Assembly: GCA_030550155.1 (NCBI GenBank)
Contig: JAUQPZ010000006.1
Span: forward strand, 1 to 59,023
DNA length: 59,023 nt
Origin: Thermoproteota archaeon
GTDB lineage: Archaea > Thermoproteota > Nitrososphaeria_A > Caldarchaeales > Calditenuaceae
Reading direction: 5' to 3'
The notes under the pieces were generated by a model. The model saw nothing but the letters and a program-made list of their open reading frames with translations, was not told the origin of the DNA and did no database searches. Shown piece by piece: positions 51,200 through 59,023 of this stretch; the stretch's first letter is position 1, and each line of letters opens with the position of its first letter. The translations under genes were made by a program, and so were the position numbers.

Positions 51200-52228
51200 A
51201 TGAGTGGTGGATTGGCGGAGGGTGTCGTGGAGAGGTGTGAGCGTTGCGGAGCCGTGCTGGATGTCTCTCCTGACTCTGTTGTCGTTGTTTGTGGTTATTG
51301 TGGGTGGGTCTCTCTCGTGGGTGGTGGGGAGACTAAGGTTCTAGCGCCTGACTGCGCGGATGTCTCTGCTTTAAGGAATCTGGCAGAGTCATTTGTCAGG
51401 TCTAAGGCCGGTGGTAATGTTCGCCTCCGTGAACTTGCTTTCTTGATGGTCCCCTTCTGGGTGGTTGAGCTGGACACGTGGACACGCTATAACGGATATG
51501 TGGAGGAGGTTAGGACAAGGCAGACGGGCGTGGGGAAGCGGTCGAGGATGGAGAGCTATAGAATTTACAAGCCCGTGAGGGGCGAGTTTAAGGAAAGGGT
51601 AGCCGTCGCGGTCTATGGGCGGCGATTCGAGGCAATTTTTGGGCTCAGCCAGCTGAAAGCGAGTGTCATCAGCAACTACGGTAGGGCCCACGAGCTTAAC
51701 CCTCAGGCGATAAGGGGGTGGAGCGCCATCAGCTCTGAGCTCGGAGAGTCGGAGGCGGTTGAAGCCGCCAAGACAAGAGTCTCTGAAGAGCATAGGGCGC
51801 GGGTCGAGTCGATGACCTCAAAAATCTTCGACTGCTACACCACGGCGAACCCATTATCGTCAAGACTCCTCATCTACCCCGTCGTGGAGGCGCGCTATGA
51901 GTGGGGAGGGAAATCCTATCGGATCTGTATTGACGGGTTGAAGGATTCGCCGAGGATACTTGCTGCGGAGCTTCCTCTGACTTTGAGGACCAGGGTAGCT
52001 AGGGCTCTTCTCACGGTCGCAGGAGTCGCGGGGGCCATTCTGCTAGCACTTATGCTACAGCCACTAGTAGGCGTCGAGGAGTTGCCTGAAGAGCTGAGAC
52101 TAGCCGCCATAGCTGCTGCACCTATCGTCTCTTTTGTGAGTGGGGTGGTTGGGGCGTACTCGGCGACCATCGTGCAGAGGGTTATGAGGGCTTTGAAGGC
52201 AAGGGATATAATGGTTTTAGGTGGTTGA
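51200..52228 (+). CDS. N-terminal zinc-ribbon membrane protein (342 aa), YdjG-like
   Basis: The N terminus carries C-x2-C-x14-C-x2-C (Cys13, 16, 31, 34: RCERCGAVLDV and VVCGYCGW), a TFIIB-like zinc ribbon. A long soluble middle follows, with conserved-looking aromatic strands (MVPFWVVELDTWTRY). Two membrane helices lie near the C terminus (LLTVAGVAGAILLALMLQ; AAIAAAPIVSFVSGVVGAYS). The organisation resembles YdjG/YdjH of Bacillus, which act with an SPFH protein at stressed membranes. First gene of the operon. Confidence 0.65.
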   Translation: MSGGLAEGVVERCERCGAVLDVSPDSVVVVCGYCGWVSLVGGGETKVLAPDCADVSALRNLAESFVRSKAGGNVRLRELAFLMVPFWVVELDTWTRYNGYVEEVRTRQTGVGKRSRMESYRIYKPVRGEFKERVAVAVYGRRFEAIFGLSQLKASVISNYGRAHELNPQAIRGWSAISSELGESEAVEAAKTRVSEEHRARVESMTSKIFDCYTTANPLSSRLLIYPVVEARYEWGGKSYRICIDGLKDSPRILAAELPLTLRTRVARALLTVAGVAGAILLALMLQPLVGVEELPEELRLAAIAAAPIVSFVSGVVGAYSATIVQRVMRALKARDIMVLGG

Positions 52229-52231
52229 GCC

Positions 52232-53233
52232 GTGTCGTCGATCGAGATTCTTTGCCCGAACTGCGGAGCACCACATGTTATCTCGGAGAGCGACTTAGCC
52301 GTCAACTGCAGATATTGCGGGGTAACCTTCAGGACCTACTCGGAAGAGAGAAGATACATGCTCCCCGCATACTATGACAGTGCCAGGGCGATAGAGAACT
52401 TTCTACTCTGGGTGAAGAAGCAGCTCGGGTACGAGGAATCCTTGCCAGTCCACATTTATATAAAGGACGCGAAGCTTCACTTCTATCCTTTCTGGACATC
52501 GGTCATCCGGGCAAAAACAGTCTTTAAGGGAGTAGGTGAGGACGCAAGATACAGTAACCCTTACTCAGGCGGCTATAGAAGCATCACAATCATCTACCGT
52601 GAGGAGGAAGGCTCCTTTGAGAAGCTGCTCGAATACGCGATTCCAGCCTCTAAGGAAATTCCAAACGCTAAGGAGATGGTTGCTGTGTCTAGGAACCGGC
52701 TATACTTTAGCCACGAATACGTTAGACGTAAGAACGGCATACTTCATGGAGCCACACTCTCAAGGGAGGAGGCGAGGCGGATTATGGAGGAGAGCGCGGA
52801 GGCTGAGCTCACAAGAATGATTGCGAGGGAGGTCGTGAAGGTAAATTCTCGAAGCGATGATCTCCAGTTCAGCGATTTCACTCTGGTCTACGTCCCTGTC
52901 TGGCAGATCACCTATAGTTTCAGGGGGCGAGACTATGGAGCCCTGGTTGATGCATCATCCTCAAGAGTCTTGAACGCGACATATCCCCCGGATATCGTTG
53001 AGAAGGCTAGCTACTTCGGCGTCGGAGCGGCACATATTGGTGCTGGGGTTATACTATCTATCCTCCTGTGGGGAGTGGGAGCCTTGGCGGCCGCAACCGC
53101 TCTCTTGGGCTTCTCAGCCGCAGGGATCGTCTACATTATCCGCGGAGCCACACCCACGAGGGCTGCTGAAGAGGTGGCGGAGGAGTCCAAGGCTGAGACG
53201 CTAAAGCGTTTATACCGCGTAGTGTCTAGATGA
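52232..53233 (+). CDS. Zinc-ribbon membrane protein (333 aa), paralogue of the preceding gene
   Basis: Zinc ribbon at the N terminus (Cys8, 11, 26, 29: ILCPNCGAPHV and NCRYCGVTF) and C-terminal membrane segments (YFGVGAAHIGAGVILSILLWG; LLGFSAAGIVYIIRG). The middle shares the PxW aromatic strand style of its neighbour (LHFYPFWTSVI; LVYVPVWQITYSF). It starts 3 nt after the previous stop and is clearly a diverged paralogue of it. It probably forms a membrane complex with it and with the SPFH protein; this is inference. Confidence 0.65.
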   Translation: MSSIEILCPNCGAPHVISESDLAVNCRYCGVTFRTYSEERRYMLPAYYDSARAIENFLLWVKKQLGYEESLPVHIYIKDAKLHFYPFWTSVIRAKTVFKGVGEDARYSNPYSGGYRSITIIYREEEGSFEKLLEYAIPASKEIPNAKEMVAVSRNRLYFSHEYVRRKNGILHGATLSREEARRIMEESAEAELTRMIAREVVKVNSRSDDLQFSDFTLVYVPVWQITYSFRGRDYGALVDASSSRVLNATYPPDIVEKASYFGVGAAHIGAGVILSILLWGVGALAAATALLGFSAAGIVYIIRGATPTRAAEEVAEESKAETLKRLYRVVSR

Positions 53234-53243
53234 GGGGAATGAC

Positions 53244-53780
53244 ATGAGCGTGGAGCGGGTTAAAAGGGAGATGGGGCTGGGGGAGCGTCTTCTCAGCTAT
53301 ATTCCAGGGTATAGGGGTTACAAGGAGAAGGAGCTCAGAAGAGAGACTGACAGGCTTGTGAGGATGAAGGTGGTCTCCATCCTTAATGAGGCCAAAAACA
53401 TCATGAATGCATTCCAAAGCCCCCAGGCAATAAGAAAGATAGCCGTCGACGAGGATGCAAGGCTCCTCATAGAGAATGCGAGGTCAGAATTTGATAGAGT
53501 GGTTCAGAGAATAGACCGCGCCGTAGCAGGATACGCAGGATTATTTGACGCCGTCAAGGTCAGGGAAGACAAGCTCGACGCGATTCTGCAGCACGACCTC
53601 TCACTGATAGAGAGGGCCGAGAGGGTAAAGACTCTGGCCTCTGAGGTTTCGGGGAGTCAGCCTGCCTCTGCGGAGTGGAAGGAGAAGGTCAGGGAGTTGA
53701 GAGCGGCCCTCACGGAGCTTGACGGATTAGTCGATGCGAGGTCTGCGATTCTCAGAGGCTTGGCCGAGGTGGTTGGATAG
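53244..53780 (+). CDS. Coiled-coil protein (178 aa)
   Basis: A strongly helical, charged protein: an N-terminal amphipathic segment (LGERLLSYIPGYRGYKEKE), then several heptad-like helices (EDKLDAILQHDLSLIERAER; SAEWKEKVRELRAALTELDG). No zinc or membrane motif. Such helical proteins accompany SPFH/zinc-ribbon proteins in similar operons, where they could play a PspA-like membrane-binding role; PspA homology is not evident in the sequence itself. It starts 10 nt after the preceding gene and its stop is adjacent to the next ATG. Confidence 0.6.
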   Translation: MSVERVKREMGLGERLLSYIPGYRGYKEKELRRETDRLVRMKVVSILNEAKNIMNAFQSPQAIRKIAVDEDARLLIENARSEFDRVVQRIDRAVAGYAGLFDAVKVREDKLDAILQHDLSLIERAERVKTLASEVSGSQPASAEWKEKVRELRAALTELDGLVDARSAILRGLAEVVG

Positions 53781-54818
53781 ATGCCCAAGGTCATTCAGTG
53801 GGTCGGCGCGGGTGTTGACGACATTGTTTGGAGATACCCTATAGACCAGATTGAGTGGGGGAGCCAGCTGATAGTTGAGGAGGCACAAGCGGCCATTTTT
53901 CTGAGAGATGGGAAGGCTTATGATGTTTTCAGGGCAGGGAGGCACACGATAACCACCATGAATCTTCCACTACTGACGAGGGTGCTGTCTGCGATAGCAG
54001 GCTATGAGAAAACACCTTTTACAGCCACAGTCATTTACGTCTCCCTTAGACAGTTTCAGGGAAAGTTCGGGGCCCAAGGTCAGACCAAGGAGATCGCCCC
54101 ACTGAAGTTTTTTGGCGGGTTCTGGTTCAGGATCAGCGAGCCAAACCTCTTTGTCCAAGAAGTTGTAGGCTCTCAGAGCGCCTACACCACTACACAGCTA
54201 CAGGAGTTTCTTAGGGGATACTTCAACGAGGTGCTCATCGACGAGCTTAGCCGTCACAGCATCGCCGAGGTATATGGGAAGCTGGACGAGACAAGCTTCT
54301 TAGCCAAGAATGTCGTGGGGTCGGCCTTCAGGAGAATTGGTTTAGAGCTTATCGACGTGAAGTTCGAGGGCATAGACACGACGCCAGAGTGGAGGGACAG
54401 GATATTCTATCTATCTCAGGGAGTGCCGGTGGCAGAGGTACTCAGGATGCAGACCGTCACCAAGACTGCTGAGGCCTTGTCACAGAGCCCTGGCGCGGCA
54501 GTCGGTGCAGGAGTAGCGATTATACCGCCCCTTTTCCAGCAACCCGCTCAACAGCCGCCCAGCGTCCTCCTTGTCTGCCCCTACTGCGGATTCCAGAACC
54601 CTCAACAGGTTAAGTTCTGTGGGAACTGTGGGAGGCCGCTAACACCTCAGCCCCCGGCTCAGCCACAGACACAGACGTGTCCCAACGGGCACCAGGTTCC
54701 CGCAGGCTCACAGTTTTGCCCCACGTGCGGCGTGAAGCTGACACTTTTCTGCCCGAACGGCCACCCTGTCCAACCCAGTATGCAGTTCTGCCCACAATGC
54801 GGTGCTAAACTCCAATGA
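53781..54818 (+). CDS. SPFH-domain protein with C-terminal zinc ribbons, YdjI/virion-core-like
   Basis: The N-terminal 230 residues are an SPFH domain (IEWGSQLIVEEAQAAIFLRDGK, AGRHTITTMNLPLL, FFGGFWFRISEPNLFVQEVV, FEGIDTTPEWRDRIFYL). A short Gln/Pro-rich linker precedes zinc ribbons: CPYCGFQNPQQVKFCGNCG, then CPNGHQVPAGSQFCPTCG and CPNGHPVQPSMQFCPQCG. This combination matches YdjI-type proteins (annotated virion core protein). SPFH proteins assemble in membranes under stress. ATG 53781 follows the previous stop directly; the next gene overlaps its stop (ATGA). Confidence 0.85.
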   Translation: MPKVIQWVGAGVDDIVWRYPIDQIEWGSQLIVEEAQAAIFLRDGKAYDVFRAGRHTITTMNLPLLTRVLSAIAGYEKTPFTATVIYVSLRQFQGKFGAQGQTKEIAPLKFFGGFWFRISEPNLFVQEVVGSQSAYTTTQLQEFLRGYFNEVLIDELSRHSIAEVYGKLDETSFLAKNVVGSAFRRIGLELIDVKFEGIDTTPEWRDRIFYLSQGVPVAEVLRMQTVTKTAEALSQSPGAAVGAGVAIIPPLFQQPAQQPPSVLLVCPYCGFQNPQQVKFCGNCGRPLTPQPPAQPQTQTCPNGHQVPAGSQFCPTCGVKLTLFCPNGHPVQPSMQFCPQCGAKLQ

Positions 54819-55141
54819 ACTACGGTGCAGGAGCCCTAGCCTTGATAGTCATCACGGTGGGGGTCATATTGATTCTCGCCGGCTCGGGAGCTTTCTCCCC
54901 AACCCTCAATATCTCTGTGGGTACTGTCTTAACGGTCTTCGGAATCTACACCATTGTCTTCGGCGCCCTTTCTGGTGATAAGCTCTACTACACCTCCTGG
55001 GGGGTGATATTTTCCGTCGCGGGGTTGACAATCGCGGCGTCTCACATATTAAATCCTCTTCTCGGACTGGGCGTAGCCCTGCTCCTTATAGGGATTTTAG
55101 CGATTATGCTCGCAAGAGGGAGAAGTCTAGGAAAGCGGTGA
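54815..55141 (+). CDS. Small four-helix membrane protein (108 aa)
   Basis: Four hydrophobic segments (LALIVITVGVILILAGSGA, VGTVLTVFGIYTIVFGAL, YTSWGVIFSVAGLTIAASHI, LGLGVALLLIGILAIMLA) cover most of the chain; the tail is basic. The ATG overlaps the SPFH stop by 4 nt, so it is translationally coupled and probably part of the same membrane complex. After its stop there is a short open stretch (to about 55240) without a start codon. Confidence 0.6.
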   Translation: MNYGAGALALIVITVGVILILAGSGAFSPTLNISVGTVLTVFGIYTIVFGALSGDKLYYTSWGVIFSVAGLTIAASHILNPLLGLGVALLLIGILAIMLARGRSLGKR

Positions 55142-55315
55142 AGTCAAAGATCTCCATCCACTTGAAATCAGCGTGTCGTTCAAGCAACTGATAGAAACAA
55201 TCAACAAAGGCTACGCGGCTCACAAAAATTCAGAATAAAGGAGCGGTCGGGGACTTCTTTTAGAGTCCTCCATGTTTCTCAAAGCTTAGCGGCGGCTAGA
55301 AAGGCCTGGCTATTC

Positions 55316-56506
55316 TCAGTACTGGTAGAATCCGCGGCCGGTTTTCCCACCCAGAAAACCTTTAGAGACAAGGTCTTTGAGGAGTGGGCATGGAGAATAG
55401 AGTTCCTGACCATATTTTTTGTGGAGTGACTCGAGTTTCTGGACTATGCTGTCGATGCCGTTTCTATCGGCATACTCACACGGACCCATGGGCCAGCCTG
55501 CTCCAAGCTTCATGCCCGTATCGATGCTCGCGGGCTCGGCAACATCTTCATAGACAATCCACGCAGCCTCATTAACAGAAACCACCCAAGACCTCTCAAC
55601 ATCGTATTCGCCGGAGAGCTCAGACCTGATTCGGGGTCTCCCAAAACTCCAATCGTAAAATCCCCTACCCGCCTTCTGGCCTAGGCTACCGCTCCTGACC
55701 AGCGGCTCAATGACCTCCGGGCAGGGCCTAAACCTCTCGCCAAAGGCTTGGTATAGAACTTTCTCCATCTCATATGCTGTGTCGATTCCGATGTAGTCGC
55801 AGAGCTCAAACCAGCCCATAGGAAATCCTCCAGAGTACTTCACCGAGGCGTCGATACCCTCTATGCTTGCCTCTCCCCTGTGATAGGACCAGAAGGCCTC
55901 GTTGAATACGAGTACAAGGACCCTGTTCACTATGAATCCTCTTGTATCTTTCTTGCAGACGATAGGTGTTTTACCCAGTCTTCTGGCGAGCGACAGGACC
56001 TTCTCGAGTGTCTCATCACTTGTCTTGGCACCTCTGATAACTTCTATGAGGTTCATGATCTGGGGGGGATTGAACCAGTGCATTCCAATGGCTTTGTCAG
56101 GTCTCTTCGTGGACTCGCCCATCTCGCTTATGCTTAATGTAGAGGTGTTGGAGGCGATTATCGCGTGCGGAGGAGCTAATTCATCAACCCTTTTAAAGAT
56201 GGCCTTCTTCAGCTCCAATTTTTCAGGGGCCGCCTCGATCACGAAGTCCGAATCTCCAACTGCCTCTTCATAGGAAGTTGTTAGTCTCAGCCTGGAAAGC
56301 GCCGCATCTGCCTCTTCCCTCTCTATCCTTCGCTTCTCCACGAATCTCATTAGACTCCACTCTATGTTTCGCAGCGCCCTGTTTAGTATCTCATCATCGA
56401 CGTCTAGCAAAGCCACCTTGAAACCATTCATCAAGAAGACCTGCGCTATGCCGTGGCCCATGGTTCCCGCACCGATAACCGCCACGTTCTCAATCTGCTC
56501 GCGCAA
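55316..56506 (-). CDS. 3-hydroxyacyl-CoA dehydrogenase
   Basis: NAD-dependent oxidation of 3-hydroxyacyl-CoA to 3-ketoacyl-CoA. The Rossmann fold VAVIGAGTMGHGIAQVFLMN is at the N terminus, with EAAPEKLELKKAIF and ASNTSTLSISEM (catalytic Ser region) and GMHWFNPPQIMNLIEVIRG (catalytic His-containing) following. Two helical 3HCDH C-terminal domains are present (FIVNRVLVLVFNEAFW and GPCEYADRNGIDSIV). Length 396 aa is normal. It is the last gene of a four-gene acyl-CoA operon. A 59-nt gap separates it from the DUF35 gene. Confidence 0.92.
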   Translation of the reverse strand: MREQIENVAVIGAGTMGHGIAQVFLMNGFKVALLDVDDEILNRALRNIEWSLMRFVEKRRIEREEADAALSRLRLTTSYEEAVGDSDFVIEAAPEKLELKKAIFKRVDELAPPHAIIASNTSTLSISEMGESTKRPDKAIGMHWFNPPQIMNLIEVIRGAKTSDETLEKVLSLARRLGKTPIVCKKDTRGFIVNRVLVLVFNEAFWSYHRGEASIEGIDASVKYSGGFPMGWFELCDYIGIDTAYEMEKVLYQAFGERFRPCPEVIEPLVRSGSLGQKAGRGFYDWSFGRPRIRSELSGEYDVERSWVVSVNEAAWIVYEDVAEPASIDTGMKLGAGWPMGPCEYADRNGIDSIVQKLESLHKKYGQELYSPCPLLKDLVSKGFLGGKTGRGFYQY

Positions 56507-56564
56507 AAGGTAACACCGCGATGAATGGTTTGACAGGTATATTTGTCTTAAATTAAGATCTAGT

Positions 56565-57008
56565 CTAGGAGTTATCTGCTGCGTGAGGTGTTAAGACGTA
56601 TAAGGGGAATCCGTCATCTGAGATTCTCGGAACAAGCCTGACCCTCATGCCAATCCTCACATCCTTCTTCTCAGCTCCCACAAGCCATGCCAGCGCCTTT
56701 ACTCCATCATCCAGCTCAGCAATCGCCACCGTGTAGGGCGGTGCGCCCCGGAAGCTTGGAGGCCTGACATCGACGTGTGTAAACGAGATTACTCTCCCCT
56801 CCCCCCTGAGCTCAACCCACTCGATGTCCGAGGAATAGCATTCGCCGCAGTCAGCCACGGGTGGAAAATAGAGCCTCCCACACATTTTACATCTAGTTGC
56901 GAACACCTTCCCCTCCTTAAGCCCCTCCCAAAACTTTAGAGTCTTGCTTATCGGTATATTATACTCGAGAACGAGCTTCTTGGAACGAAGGGATGGAAAA
57001 CCGGCCAC
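56565..57008 (-). CDS. DUF35 OB-fold zinc protein (thiolase partner)
   Basis: An N-terminal zinc ribbon (TRCKMCGRLYFPP and DCGECYS; four Cys) precedes an OB-fold (GRVISFTHVDV, APPYTVAIAELDDGVKALAWL). DUF35 proteins bind CoA-linked substrates and form complexes with thiolases, as in the archaeal acetoacetyl-CoA thiolase/HMG-CoA synthase complex and steroid-degradation enzymes. It lies 7 nt after the thiolase gene, supporting partnership with that thiolase. Length 147 aa. Confidence 0.88.
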   Translation of the reverse strand: MAGFPSLRSKKLVLEYNIPISKTLKFWEGLKEGKVFATRCKMCGRLYFPPVADCGECYSSDIEWVELRGEGRVISFTHVDVRPPSFRGAPPYTVAIAELDDGVKALAWLVGAEKKDVRIGMRVRLVPRISDDGFPLYVLTPHAADNS

Positions 57009-57015
57009 CAGCTCC

Positions 57016-58194
57016 TCACCTCCTCAAGACCGTTACATAGCAGTAGTGCCCGGTTCCGCCGACGTTGTGTGTAAGTGCCACATAGTTCTTTAAAGGTGCC
57101 TGACGGATGCTTGGCTGAGCCTCCTCCCTGAGCTGTTTTGTCTGCTCAACAATCATAGAAACGCCCGTGGCTCCTATCGGGTGGCCCTTCGACTTCAGCC
57201 CTCCATCAACGTTTACAGGGATTTTTCCACCTATCTCCGTCTGCCCCTCCCTTATCATTTTGATACCTTCTCCCCTTTTGCAGAAACCTAGGTCTTCGTA
57301 GGCCATCAGCTCCGCGATTGTGAAGCAGTCATGCACGCTCGCGACGTCTATCGCGTCTGGCGTGATCCCAGCCATCTTGTAGGCCATTCTCGAGGCTTTG
57401 ACTGAGGCGTCTATGCCGATGAAGCCGTCTCTATATGAGAGCGTACTCCTCTCCGATGAGTAGCCAAGACCAGCTATCCAGACAGGTGTCTCTATCCTTA
57501 GCTCCCTTACCTTCTCCTCGGAGGCCAGGACGACAGCCGCGCTCCCATCTGTTATGGGCGAGCAGTCGTAGAGCTTGAGAGGCCATGCGACCACGTAGGA
57601 CGACAAGGCATCCTCTAAACTGATCTCTTTCTGGAGGTGTGCAAGAGGGTTTACAGCGCCATACTTATGATTCTTGACGGCGACGAGAGCCAGGTCCTCC
57701 TCTGTCGCTCCATACTTCTCCATGTAGGCCGTGGCGTAGAGTGCGTAGTAGGCGGGGAATGTGAGGCCGAAGTTCTCAAACTCCCATAGATAGGACCCAG
57801 CCCTACCTAGGAGCTCCACCACCGTTAGGCTATCAACCTGCCTCATCTTCTCCACACCTATCACCAGAGCGGTGTCTGCAAGTCCGCTGGCTATGGCCGA
57901 GTATGCGTTATAGACCGCGGCGCTACCACTGGCGCAGGCCGCCTCCACCCTGACCAGCCCCGCCCCGCTCAACCCACAGTACTCGGCGATGGCTGCGGCT
58001 GGGAACGGCTCCTCATACCACACCCCTACTGTTCCAACTGAGACGTATGGTATGTCCCTGTTTGTGACGCCCGCGTCGTTAAGCGCCTGTTTGACCGACT
58101 CGAAGGCAAGCTCCTTCAAGTTGACGTCTCTTCTATCGCCGAACTTGCTATGCCCAACGCCTATAACTGCGACACGTCTCACTTCATCAATCAC
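57016..58194 (-). CDS. Thiolase-family acetyltransferase (SCP-x-like)
   Basis: A thiolase with the acyl-Cys in RVEAACASGSAAVYNAYSAI and a His in KSKGHPIGATGVSM; the C terminus LTHNVGGTGHYCYV is typical of archaeal SCP-x-type enzymes, which use a different second active-site Cys than bacterial types. It condenses or cleaves acyl-CoA. GTG 58194 gives VIDEVRRVAVIGVGHSKFG and overlaps the enoyl-CoA hydratase stop (GTGATTGA); the ORF-track start at 58251 would overlap further. It works with the downstream DUF35 protein. Confidence 0.9.
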   Translation of the reverse strand: MIDEVRRVAVIGVGHSKFGDRRDVNLKELAFESVKQALNDAGVTNRDIPYVSVGTVGVWYEEPFPAAAIAEYCGLSGAGLVRVEAACASGSAAVYNAYSAIASGLADTALVIGVEKMRQVDSLTVVELLGRAGSYLWEFENFGLTFPAYYALYATAYMEKYGATEEDLALVAVKNHKYGAVNPLAHLQKEISLEDALSSYVVAWPLKLYDCSPITDGSAAVVLASEEKVRELRIETPVWIAGLGYSSERSTLSYRDGFIGIDASVKASRMAYKMAGITPDAIDVASVHDCFTIAELMAYEDLGFCKRGEGIKMIREGQTEIGGKIPVNVDGGLKSKGHPIGATGVSMIVEQTKQLREEAQPSIRQAPLKNYVALTHNVGGTGHYCYVTVLRR

Positions 58195-58978
58195 CCTTAA
58201 ACTCGGGCTTTGATCTTGAGGTGAAGGCCTCAACTCCTCTCTTGGCGTCATTCGTTGAGAAGAGTAGCGCCATGAGTAATGACTCCAGCCTTGTCCCAGC
58301 CTCTAGCGGGAATTGGCTCCCAAAGTTTAGAGCGTATTTGGCGTACTTGAGCGCTATGGGAGGGCCTGACGCGAGCCTCTGAGCCAGCTTCATGGATTCT
58401 TGACGCAGCTTTTCAGACGGAACCACAGCGTCAACTAGTCCTATCCTGAGGGCTTCATCCGCCTTTATCCTCTCCCCCAGCATGACAAGCCTCTTTGCAT
58501 TCTTAAACCCAACCACCCTTACGAGCCTCTGTGTCCCACCCCACCCGGGAATGATCCCGAGATTAATCTCTGGTGACCCGAGCTCAGCGTGCTCCGCCGC
58601 TATTCTGAAATCGCAGGAGAGGGCGAGCTCCAATCCTCCTCCGAGAGCATACCCATTGATTGCCGCGATGACCGGCTTAGACATCTCCTCGAGGAAGGCG
58701 AAGACCTTCTGCCCCTTCCTTGAAAACTCCTCTCCCTTCACAGGCGTGACTTTGGGGAATGCTGTTATGTCTGCACCCGCACTAAAGGCTCTATCCCCCT
58801 CACCAGTTATGACGACGCACCTTATCCCAGCGTCCTTCTCGACGGCATTCAACGCATCGTACAGCTCATCCATCATCTCCTCGTTGAATGTGTTAAGTTT
58901 GTGAGGTCTGTTAAGTATTATCCATGCTGCGCTGTCCTCTCTTTCTAACTTAATCGTGTTATAAGATGCTTGGGACAA
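58187..58978 (-). CDS. Enoyl-CoA hydratase/crotonase family
   Basis: Crotonase-fold hydratase: VVITGEGDRAFSAGADITAF (oxyanion hole), AAINGYALGGGLELALSCD and the catalytic Glu region SPEINLGIIPGWGGTQR are in order. A second Glu in LGGGLELAL fits hydratase rather than isomerase activity. Length 263 aa. It opens the acyl-CoA operon with thiolase, DUF35 and 3HCDH. The promoter would be upstream of 58978, where only 45 nt are available in the window. Confidence 0.93.
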   Translation of the reverse strand: MSQASYNTIKLEREDSAAWIILNRPHKLNTFNEEMMDELYDALNAVEKDAGIRCVVITGEGDRAFSAGADITAFPKVTPVKGEEFSRKGQKVFAFLEEMSKPVIAAINGYALGGGLELALSCDFRIAAEHAELGSPEINLGIIPGWGGTQRLVRVVGFKNAKRLVMLGERIKADEALRIGLVDAVVPSEKLRQESMKLAQRLASGPPIALKYAKYALNFGSQFPLEAGTRLESLLMALLFSTNDAKRGVEAFTSRSKPEFKGD

Positions 58979-59023
58979 GCAACTCTCACCGTCTAATATT
59001 TTGAGGGCAGCTATTTCAATATT

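Overview
The window looks like a chromosomal segment of a probably thermophilic archaeon of the TACK group (Thermoproteota), possibly near the Caldarchaeales/Aigarchaeota or Nitrososphaeria. This assignment is inference from gene content. The supporting features are an archaeal-type ValRS, HisRS and NadM, A-type ATP synthase subunits B and D, an FtsZ preceded by a CdrS-like ribbon-helix-helix gene, tRNA genes with introns at non-canonical positions, TATA-like boxes about 25 nt ahead of many starts (leaderless transcription), and frequent GTG/TTG starts. Most of the window is gene-dense, with tight operons and convergent overlaps.

Layout. (1) 1-2676 is the integrase-proximal end of an integrated element. 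It holds a truncated winged-helix/zinc protein, an AbrB-like protein, a coiled-coil gene split by a frameshift, and a tyrosine integrase abutting the initiator tRNA-Met gene. (2) 2.7-12.3 kb holds two site-2 proteases, a GT2 glycosyltransferase and a four-gene operon: FGD-like F420 enzyme, ArsC/Spx-like, 6-phosphogluconate dehydrogenase and LarA-like. That operon suggests an F420-linked oxidative pentose phosphate route. (3) 12.4-25.2 kb is housekeeping: ValS, a small Toprim protein, CdrS-FtsZ, MetG, SucC, superoxide dismutase, TyrA-like, a PAC2 protein, MscS, an Lrp-type regulator, tRNA-Lys(CUU) and a two-intron tRNA-Gln. (4) 25.2-29.7 kb is a glutamate synthase operon: an FMN/Fe-S domain protein, a degenerate FMN-domain paralogue and a GATase-GXGXG fusion. 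(5) 29.8-39.0 kb holds NadM, SdhA, a cupredoxin with a predicted Gln axial ligand, divergent A-ATPase D and B genes, a DUF92 kinase-like membrane protein and HisS.

(6) 39.06-50.64 kb is an accessory island. It lies between a tRNA-like remnant (39065-39102) and an intron-bearing tRNA-Lys(UUU) (50534-50638). It carries an AT-rich sugar-type ABC importer (no ATPase) with an alpha/alpha-toroid protein. It also carries a series of decaying genes: zinc-ribbon proteins, an acidic/B-box-like protein, an IS6-like transposase remnant, a frameshifted LAGLIDADG endonuclease, an intact-looking VapC beside a ruined VapB, and a coiled-coil/HTH gene with three nonsense codons. By reading frames through stops and homopolymers I could reconstruct several genes that a normal ORF call misses.

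(7) 51.2-55.1 kb is a five-gene operon: two zinc-ribbon membrane proteins, a coiled-coil protein, an SPFH protein with zinc ribbons, and a small four-helix membrane protein. It resembles the Bacillus YdjG/YdjH/YdjI membrane-stress module. (8) 55.3-59.0 kb is an acyl-CoA operon (enoyl-CoA hydratase, thiolase, DUF35 OB-fold protein, 3-hydroxyacyl-CoA dehydrogenase) for beta-oxidation-type or hydroxybutyrate-type chemistry.

No rRNA or CRISPR array was seen. All family calls are from reading motifs by eye; no database search was run.
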